NCBI GenBank assembly: GCA_006226555.1
Contig: SBGS01000176.1
Span: 1-40,579, forward strand
Source: Bacteroidota bacterium
GTDB taxonomy: Bacteria > Bacteroidota > Bacteroidia > Flavobacteriales_D > Crocinitomicaceae
Direction: 5' to 3'
Length of the DNA stretch: 40,579 nt
Under the pieces are notes generated by a model. It had not been told where the DNA came from and searched no databases. It saw only the letters and a list, made by a program, of their open reading frames with translations. This document shows, piece after piece, positions 34,345-40,579 of this stretch. The translations under genes were made by a program, and so were the position numbers. Within the stretch, counting starts at the first letter, position 1. Every line of letters starts with the position of its first letter.

Positions 34345-35316
34345 ATGAAAACAATCGGTCTGATCTGTGGGGGATTTTCATCGGAGTATGCTATCTCTGT
34401 AAAAAGTGCGCGAAATATTTTAAAGAACCTTCCTGATCGTTACAATAGGTATTTGATCTTCTTAAGAAAGGAGGGATGGTATATTGAAGTTGAAGGAGCC
34501 GAATACCCCTTCGATCAGCGTTCATTTACAGCACAGATATCAGCTGAGGAAATTAAGATCGACTTGTGCATTGTATACATTCATGGGGATCCAGGGGAGA
34601 ATGGAAAAGTCCAAGCTTATCTGGATATGATTGGTATGCCTTACGTTAATTCCGGCGCTTTGGCTTCTGAGTTATCTTTTGATAAATGGTATTGCAATCA
34701 ATTTTTAAAAGGATTTGGCATAAACGTAGCTGAATCTATTCATTTGACTTCAATGAATGATCTGGGTAACGCAGACGAGGTGGTTTCAAATCTTGGTCTT
34801 CCGATTTTTGTGAAACCATGCGACTCGGGATCAAGTTATGGTATAGCGAAAGTAAAACGTGCAGAGGATCTCAGCACTTCTGTTCAAGCTGCATTTGATG
34901 AAGGCAGGACAGTAGTTTTGGAATCATTTCTTGACGGCACGGAAGTAACTTGTGGTGTTTACCGCAATCAAAAAGGTGCATTTGCACTTCCTGTGACGGA
35001 GATCGTTACCTCAAATGATTTTTTCGATTATGAAGCCAAGTACAATGGTCAGTCGGAAGAAATAACTCCAGCTCGTATTTCTGCTAGTGAATATGAATTG
35101 GTTCAGAGAACGGCAGAACGCATTTATGATCTACTTCAACTAAGATCAGTAGCGAGAATAGACTTTATGTTAGTGGGGGGTATTCCTTATGTAATAGAGG
35201 TAAATACCACTCCCGGATTCAGTGATGCCAGCATTGTACCAAAAATGCTCGAGTACGCAGGAATTTCGACCACTCAATTCTGGAGCGAGATCATAGAAAC
35301 TGAGACGGCATTATAG
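34345..35316 (+). CDS. ddl: D-alanine--D-alanine ligase
   Basis: A 323-residue ATP-grasp enzyme forming the D-Ala-D-Ala end of the peptidoglycan stem. GGFSSEYAIS (9-18, with E14), the IHGDPGENGK segment (79-88), FVKPCDSGSSYG (155-166), RIDF (271-274) and EVNTTPGFSDASIVPKM (285-301, with metal-binding E285/N287) are the family signatures. Its 3' end overlaps dacB by 6 bp on the opposite strand. Bacteroidota ddl is often next to PASTA-domain or rluD genes; that is not the case here. Confidence 0.95.
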   Translation: MKTIGLICGGFSSEYAISVKSARNILKNLPDRYNRYLIFLRKEGWYIEVEGAEYPFDQRSFTAQISAEEIKIDLCIVYIHGDPGENGKVQAYLDMIGMPYVNSGALASELSFDKWYCNQFLKGFGINVAESIHLTSMNDLGNADEVVSNLGLPIFVKPCDSGSSYGIAKVKRAEDLSTSVQAAFDEGRTVVLESFLDGTEVTCGVYRNQKGAFALPVTEIVTSNDFFDYEAKYNGQSEEITPARISASEYELVQRTAERIYDLLQLRSVARIDFMLVGGIPYVIEVNTTPGFSDASIVPKMLEYAGISTTQFWSEIIETETAL

Positions 35317-36774
35317 GGAAACGAGCGAATTGAAAAGAACCTCCATTTTTCTCTTTAAAACAGAGGAAGAGCAGTTCGCATTATTTACGATAAGTGCAAA
35401 GGCATATAACTTTCCTGAATCTCCACGGAGGTATCCGGCATAACTTCTTACGCCATTGATAGACCCGCTTTTTGCCTGTAATCGGCCTTCAGCTTTTTGT
35501 CCGCGACAAACATTTAAAAGAGTGCCGCTTTTGCCAGATATTGGCAAACTGTTTTTAAAGGCTTCTCCATTTTCACTTTTGATCATGTAGCTCAGCAATT
35601 GAATAAAATGATGAGCGGAAATAGCATTTGATCTCGATAAGCCGCTCCCGTCAGCTATTCGAATACCACCGAGGTCGATTTTATCGCGCCAATATTGATC
35701 GACATACTTCAACCCTTCCCAGGTACTTCCTTTTTTACCCTTTTCACGTGCGATCATTGTAAGCATATGTTCGGCAAACAGATTAATACTTCTGAAGTTC
35801 GTTTCTTTAATGATATCTATCAAAGGTCTCCCTGTATGTTTATGGATCAATTGTTTATCCGCGTAAAATGAATCATTAGTTCTATGATCCGTCATTCTTG
35901 TTGTTGTAGGATCCTGGATTATCTGTATGCCGTTTTGAACGAGAGCCTCGTGTAACTCAGTAGAGAACATTAATTCAGGATCGGGAATGCTGCCTTTTAC
36001 GACAAATCCACTACTGCCGGCAGGTAATGATCCTAATCCGGTTCTTTGAAGCTGGTATGGTGCTCCAAAAATATACGCATTGTCTGCCTTTGACTCTGCA
36101 GCAACAATATAATTACTGAATTCTAGTGCCGGGATTTTAGGTCGAATATTAGTTAGTTTTGCTGCTCCTCCAATATTTGCTGGAATATTGAAGGTGTATT
36201 CGATCATGTTGTCGTAAATCGTCAATCCTGATGGTCCTGCGCCATAATAATTCCCCATATCTACCCATTGCCATCCGTCCGGAACTCCGTGATAACCGAA
36301 CTCCGATGCGTCAGCGATGATGCGTCCTTCGATCTTTTTGATTCCTGACTGAACAATGGCATCCACCCAATTTTTAAATACTTGATCGCGATCAAATGGC
36401 TCATTGAAGTATCTGCTTCCAAAAGAAGGGTCGCCACCACCTCTGATCCATAAATTGCCATGAAGTGTTCCGTCCGTATCAAGCTCTCCCTCTGAATACA
36501 ATTTCGTTACCGGCTTATAGTTACTCCCCAATATAGATAGCGCGCTGGCGGTGCTGAATAGTTTGGCTGTTGAAGCTGTAATCAAAGCTCTGTTTGGATC
36601 GAAAGAATAGAGACTTTTATTGGCGTCGATATCAAATATTTCAAATGAAATAGAAGCATTAGCAAATGCCGCATCGGATGTGAATTTATTGATCTGAGTT
36701 TCAATTGATGTTTGACCGTTGACGAACGGAATTAGAAACAAGAATAATATCAAGATCGATTTCATGGGAATCAT
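35311..36774 (-). CDS. dacB: D-alanyl-D-alanine carboxypeptidase/endopeptidase (PBP4 family)
   Basis: A 487-residue periplasmic serine peptidase trimming or cutting peptidoglycan cross-links. A signal peptide (1-21) precedes the penicillin-binding motifs: STAK (S68, K71), SIN (S329-N331) and KSG (435-437, in place of KTG). The long insertion between the first two motifs (about 90-300) is typical of class C PBP4. The frame offers ATG 36774 or ATG 36765; both keep the signal peptide. It is convergent with ddl and divergent from the glycosyltransferase gene. No clear promoter is visible in 36775-36885. Confidence 0.94.
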   Translation of the reverse strand: MIPMKSILILFLFLIPFVNGQTSIETQINKFTSDAAFANASISFEIFDIDANKSLYSFDPNRALITASTAKLFSTASALSILGSNYKPVTKLYSEGELDTDGTLHGNLWIRGGGDPSFGSRYFNEPFDRDQVFKNWVDAIVQSGIKKIEGRIIADASEFGYHGVPDGWQWVDMGNYYGAGPSGLTIYDNMIEYTFNIPANIGGAAKLTNIRPKIPALEFSNYIVAAESKADNAYIFGAPYQLQRTGLGSLPAGSSGFVVKGSIPDPELMFSTELHEALVQNGIQIIQDPTTTRMTDHRTNDSFYADKQLIHKHTGRPLIDIIKETNFRSINLFAEHMLTMIAREKGKKGSTWEGLKYVDQYWRDKIDLGGIRIADGSGLSRSNAISAHHFIQLLSYMIKSENGEAFKNSLPISGKSGTLLNVCRGQKAEGRLQAKSGSINGVRSYAGYLRGDSGKLYAFALIVNNANCSSSVLKRKMEVLFNSLVSL

Positions 36775-36885
36775 TTTAATAAAGGTCCAGAAATCTTTGC
36801 AAGTATGGTGCCATGGAGAAAAAACTTTTACACATTTCGGCTGTAAATTCGAAACGTTTTTATTTAGTTCTCGTCTAATTATGGA

Positions 36886-38067
36886 GTGGAAAAGATAAGA
36901 GTATTACGGATTATCAACCGATTCAATATTGGTGGACCTACTTATAATGCAACCTTACTTTCTCGTTTTCTAAACGAAGATAAGTATGAGACGTTATTGG
37001 TAGGGGGATTGCCCGAAGAGGGTGAAACCGACTCACTATATATTCCTAAACAATATGGTTTGGATCCTGTATTGATACCCGAAATGCAACGTGAGCCAAA
37101 TTTTCGCTCAGATCGAGCAGCTTATATCCGTTTGAAGGAAATTATTCGAGAGTTCAATCCACATATCGTGCATACTCATGCGGCTAAGGCAGGAGCTTTG
37201 GGAAGAAGAGCTGCCTACAGTGCAGGAGTGCCGATTATTATTCACACGTTCCATGGTCACGTTTTTCATTCATACTTCGGGAAAGTAAAAACCATGCTAT
37301 TTAAGCAGATCGAACGCAGATTGGCGAATAGATCGAGCCGAATAGTGGCAATTTCCGAGATTCAAAAAGATGAGCTTACAAAATTGCATCGCATTTGTGC
37401 CTCAGAAAAAATGGAAGTTGTTCCACTTGGATTCGATCTCGATCCATTTCATCATGCGAGAGAATCAAAACGACAGGAGGTTCGTGACAATTTCAATTTG
37501 TCAGACGAGGTTGCAATAGCCTTGATCGGAAGATTTGCACCCGTAAAAAATCATGCATTACTTTTTGATGCTCTCGAGCTTATCCTTCCAAAATTGACGC
37601 GAAGAATAAAGGTTTACATAGTTGGGGACGGTGCAGAAAGACCATATATTGAGACAAGATCAGAGGAAATCAATGTTAAATATCCGGAAACAGTGACCAT
37701 GACTTCATGGATCAAGGATATAGCAACTTTCAATTCGGGAATGGACATCATTTGTCTGACATCACTTAATGAGGGAACCCCTGTGAGCCTCATTGAAGCC
37801 CAAGCAAGTGGTGTTCCTGTAATAAGTACGGATGTAGGAGGTGTTAGAGATGTTATTCTTGAGAATGAGACAGGTTTTATCGTACCAAAAAATGATACTC
37901 AAACGTATGCTGAGAAGCTACTGGAATTGATTGAAAATGAAAAAAAACGTGAATCTATGTCACAAAATGGATGGAATCACGTAAGAGATAAATTCAGCTA
38001 CCAAAGACTAATAGCTGATACCGAACGTTTATACGATCGATTATTAAAGGAAAAAGGCATTCAATGA
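36886..38067 (+). CDS. Glycosyltransferase family 4 protein
   Basis: A 393-residue GT-B enzyme. The N-terminal RIINRFNIGGPTYNATLL loop (8-25) and HIVHTHAAKAG (93-103) belong to the acceptor side. The donor side has LIGRFAPVKNH (213-223), VGDGAERP (246-253) and the EX7E motif (E296, E304, then GVPVISTDVGGVRDVI). The donor sugar is unknown. The start is a GTG; an out-of-frame ATG at 36881 opens a 5-codon frame across it. It overlaps the export lipoprotein gene by 4 bp (ATGA), so it is the first visible gene of a polysaccharide cluster. A near-match to the -7 element, TAAATTCG, lies at 36844-36851. Confidence 0.93.
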   Translation: MEKIRVLRIINRFNIGGPTYNATLLSRFLNEDKYETLLVGGLPEEGETDSLYIPKQYGLDPVLIPEMQREPNFRSDRAAYIRLKEIIREFNPHIVHTHAAKAGALGRRAAYSAGVPIIIHTFHGHVFHSYFGKVKTMLFKQIERRLANRSSRIVAISEIQKDELTKLHRICASEKMEVVPLGFDLDPFHHARESKRQEVRDNFNLSDEVAIALIGRFAPVKNHALLFDALELILPKLTRRIKVYIVGDGAERPYIETRSEEINVKYPETVTMTSWIKDIATFNSGMDIICLTSLNEGTPVSLIEAQASGVPVISTDVGGVRDVILENETGFIVPKNDTQTYAEKLLELIENEKKRESMSQNGWNHVRDKFSYQRLIADTERLYDRLLKEKGIQ

Positions 38068-38822
38068 AGAAATTGAATTTGTTAATATACATTTCTGTTA
38101 TCGTGATGTTGTCATCTTGTGGGGTGAACAGTAATGTGATGTTTAAAGTGCCCAAAGGAGATATAACCTATGACTCTATACCGATGACTCCTCAGGAGGA
38201 TTACAGAATCTCCGTGGATGATAAGTTAACCTTTACGCTATTTACGAACAATGGTGCGGAGATCATTGATCTAATGAGTGGTGTGAGTGAAAAGAATCGT
38301 GTATCAAACACAAATTACGAATTTGTTGTACGAAGGAATGGAGAAGTGGAGCTTCCCGTAATCGGAAAAGTTCCTGTGGCGGGATTGACGATCGAGACAT
38401 GTGAGGATTCTCTGGCGAATCGTTTCAGTATGTATCAACAGCCTTTCGTACAGGTAAGACTGACCAACCAGCGTGTGATCGTTTTTCCGGGTAACGGATC
38501 GGATGCGAAAGTAATTCCACTCATCAATAGTAACACGACCCTGATGGAAGCCCTAGCTCAGGCCGGAGGGATAACAGACAGAGGTAAAGCCAATACAATT
38601 AAATTGATGAGGAAGGTTAATGGTGAAAGGGTGATATATGGAATAGATCTTTCCACAATTGAAGGGTTGAAGTATGCGGATATGATCGTTCAGGCAAATG
38701 ACTACATTTACGTTGAACCTACTCCTGATCTTGGAAAGGAGATTGCAGAAGACATTGTTCCGGTAGTTTCGATCTTCTCAAGTGCATTGGTCATTTTCTC
38801 TGCAATAACATTATTGAAATAA
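38064..38822 (+). CDS. Wza-like polysaccharide export lipoprotein
   Basis: A 252-residue lipoprotein (lipobox LSSC, Cys 19). The polysaccharide-export domain covers about 46-140 (YRISVDDKLTFTLF, NGEVELPVIGKVPVAGLT). An SLBB-type domain follows (about 150-225: VIPLINSNTTLMEALAQAGGITDRGKANTI, YIYVEP). A hydrophobic C-terminal helix lies at about 233-251, as expected for the outer-membrane helical pore of Wza proteins. Its stop is immediately followed by the start of the Wzc-like gene. Confidence 0.93.
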   Translation: MKKLNLLIYISVIVMLSSCGVNSNVMFKVPKGDITYDSIPMTPQEDYRISVDDKLTFTLFTNNGAEIIDLMSGVSEKNRVSNTNYEFVVRRNGEVELPVIGKVPVAGLTIETCEDSLANRFSMYQQPFVQVRLTNQRVIVFPGNGSDAKVIPLINSNTTLMEALAQAGGITDRGKANTIKLMRKVNGERVIYGIDLSTIEGLKYADMIVQANDYIYVEPTPDLGKEIAEDIVPVVSIFSSALVIFSAITLLK

Positions 38823-40579
38823 ATGAGTTTAAAGCAAAGTATAATCATTAATAAAAGTTATGATCCTCTCATTTTGAGGACCATCTTAAAACGTTATTGG
38901 TGGTGGCCATTGACCTTTGTGATGATCTTCAGTGCTTTAGCGTTTTTCTATTTGAGGTATACCAAACCTTTGTACGAATCTGACATGGTTATACAGTTGG
39001 CTTCGGAAGATAATGCAAAGGATATCCTCGATATTGAAAACATCAACTCAAAGGATAATGAGATCTCCCAGGTTGTCGAACTATTACGTTCAGAGCTATT
39101 GTTCGAAAAAGCGATCAAGGACTTAAATCTGAATGTAAGTCTATATTCCAGAGGTAATTTGCTTACGGAGGAAATGTACTTGTCAAGTACGTTCAGCGTT
39201 CAACCCTATGCACTTCTTGACTCTTCTTTGATCAATACGGAGATAGGATTATTTCGATCTGATGATGGTATTGTATTGCGATACAATAAAGGCGGAAAAC
39301 AGGTTGAATTAAACGGTAAGTTAAACCAGCGAATTCAAAATGATGATTTTGATGTAGTGATCAAGGCAGTTGATGAGGTACACTTCGACAAGGCGATGGA
39401 AGAGAATGAGTTATTCTTCGTTTTCAACTCGACCAAGTCTGTTTCAGAAAGATTGATCACCGGTCTAACGATCATGCCGTTAGATGTTAATGCGAAGACC
39501 ATTTCCATTTCATTTAGAGGATATAACGCGCAAATGTGTCATGATCTCACAAGTGCCGTTGCAAACTCATTTTTCAAGTTCGATGAAGAACTCAAAAGAA
39601 GAGGTTCGGAAAACGTATTGTCTTTCATAGATGTCCAGCTGGACTCACTCTCCACTGAGCTGAAAGCGTCGAAAGATAGTCTGATGTTTTTCCAAAGACA
39701 ATCGAATTTACCGGATCCTGAAACCGTTGTAGAATCGATTACGGATAATATCAATAAACTTCAGGATCAGCTTTTTGAAGTTGAAGAGGAGTTAGGGGCA
39801 CTTATTAATGCTCAAAAATTACTAAACTCCAACCCTAACCGTCTTGAAGTTTATCGCTTGATACCGGAAATGCTTGGAAAAAGCTATGAGGAGGCTTTGG
39901 TTAAACACATCGAAGAATTGCACCAATTGCTCGAAAGAAAGGAAGATCTCCTATACAAGGTTACGGACGAGAATACAGAGGTAAGACAGATCAATATGAA
40001 GATCGAAGCGAAGATTGCAATGGTGCAAAGAAGTATCGATGCAATTTTCAATCGCTTAAAATCAAATGCGAACGTATTGAAAGGAAAGATATCAGGCTTT
40101 GAAAGTGACTACTTTGAATTGCCTGAGAAGAAGATGGAATTCAACCGTCTAAAGAATATCCAGGATCTGAATGAAAAGTACTTTACGCTATTAATGGAGA
40201 AGAAAGTATTGTACGCAATCTCTGATGCCGGGTATGCTTCTGCGAACAGAATCCTAAAACAACCCAAGATCAATAATGTTCCGGTAGCCCCTAATCGTCA
40301 ATTCATTTATGGGAGCTTTATTTTCTTTGGTTTGATCATGGGATTAGGTGTGATGCTGCTGAAGTATCTGATGTTCAATGAGATCAACATGGTTGAAGAT
40401 CTTGAAAGTATACTGCCGAAGAATGTTTCGATCCTTGGAGGTGTTCCGTTGTTCAAGTATCAGTTGGAGTTCTCTCAGCTGATAGTCGCAGAAGCACCTA
40501 AATCTATTATGGCGGAGGCCATGCGTAAGATCAGAACAAATCTTAGTTACATCAATCCAAACTATAAAACGATCGCTAT
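38823..40579 (+). CDS. Wzc-like polysaccharide co-polymerase / tyrosine kinase (partial, 3' end cut by window)
   Basis: An open frame of 585 codons without a stop, starting at the ATG directly after the wza-like stop. A transmembrane helix (about 25-43, after a KRYWWWP segment) precedes the Wzz periplasmic domain. A long coiled coil follows (about 255-450). The GNVR-type region (LKNIQDLNEKYFTLLMEKK, then APNRQ) leads into the second helix (about 496-516). The end of the window enters the cytoplasmic part with EAMRKIRTNLSYI, which opens the BY-kinase domain of CpsD/Wzc proteins. The Walker A motif and the Tyr-rich tail must lie beyond the window. Confidence 0.9.
   Translation, partial: MSLKQSIIINKSYDPLILRTILKRYWWWPLTFVMIFSALAFFYLRYTKPLYESDMVIQLASEDNAKDILDIENINSKDNEISQVVELLRSELLFEKAIKDLNLNVSLYSRGNLLTEEMYLSSTFSVQPYALLDSSLINTEIGLFRSDDGIVLRYNKGGKQVELNGKLNQRIQNDDFDVVIKAVDEVHFDKAMEENELFFVFNSTKSVSERLITGLTIMPLDVNAKTISISFRGYNAQMCHDLTSAVANSFFKFDEELKRRGSENVLSFIDVQLDSLSTELKASKDSLMFFQRQSNLPDPETVVESITDNINKLQDQLFEVEEELGALINAQKLLNSNPNRLEVYRLIPEMLGKSYEEALVKHIEELHQLLERKEDLLYKVTDENTEVRQINMKIEAKIAMVQRSIDAIFNRLKSNANVLKGKISGFESDYFELPEKKMEFNRLKNIQDLNEKYFTLLMEKKVLYAISDAGYASANRILKQPKINNVPVAPNRQFIYGSFIFFGLIMGLGVMLLKYLMFNEINMVEDLESILPKNVSILGGVPLFKYQLEFSQLIVAEAPKSIMAEAMRKIRTNLSYINPNYKTIA

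Overview
The window is a gene-dense stretch (about 36 protein genes, no gap above 150 bp, no RNA genes, no mobile elements, no CRISPR array) of a Bacteroidota chromosome. The phylum call rests on several independent signs. There are two secreted proteins with the type IX secretion (T9SS) type-B C-terminal domain, and a PorP/SprF partner. There is a full Bat (aerotolerance-type) MoxR/VWA operon, a DUF6089/PorG-like barrel, and a DnaG with a degenerate zinc site. Several genes also carry the Bacteroidota promoter element TAnnTTTG. The gene set looks most like Flavobacteriales (Crocinitomicaceae/Cryomorphaceae-like), but order and family are only tentative.

Layout. 1-2.1 kb: a DUF6089 outer-membrane barrel (+) faces a secreted cyclophilin-FKBP fusion (-) across a shared bidirectional terminator. 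2.1-4.4 kb: a CBS-domain protein and NAD kinase run on the minus strand, divergent from pdxJ. 4.4-7.8 kb: a minus-strand operon of polyprenyl synthetase, a YwqK-like lipoprotein and dnaG. 7.9-10.3 kb: a small secreted protein directly upstream of a T9SS type-B cargo protein. 10.4-18.9 kb: rlmN, preceded by the overlapping Bat operon moxR-DUF58-(DUF4381-like)-batA-batB-batC-batD. 19.0-23.6 kb: a small zinc-ribbon protein (+) and a 1419-residue membrane sensor ending in a SpoIIE-type PP2C phosphatase (-). 23.7-28.0 kb: purK (-) divergent from the hpt-adk-obg-PAP2-crcB operon (+). 28.0-34.2 kb: a minus-strand unit of a 1284-residue HYR-repeat T9SS cargo, a PorP/SprF protein and an acyltransferase. 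34.3-36.8 kb: convergent ddl and dacB. 36.9-40.6 kb: the start of a polysaccharide export cluster (glycosyltransferase, Wza-like lipoprotein, Wzc-like co-polymerase) that runs off the window.

How the genes fit together. Much of the window concerns the cell envelope: secreted adhesin-like proteins and their T9SS partner, peptidoglycan precursor synthesis and trimming (ddl, dacB), isoprenoid chain synthesis, phospholipid-type acyl transfer and phosphatase activity, and capsule/exopolysaccharide export. The rest is housekeeping: NADP, vitamin B6, purine synthesis and salvage, primase, ribosome-associated GTPase and rRNA methylation. The most noteworthy points are four genes whose -7 element ends exactly 4 nt before the start codon, which predicts leaderless mRNAs; the Q/N-rich repeat in BatC; the multi-pass membrane block inside the SpoIIE sensor; and the acyltransferase apparently co-transcribed with a T9SS adhesin/SprF pair.
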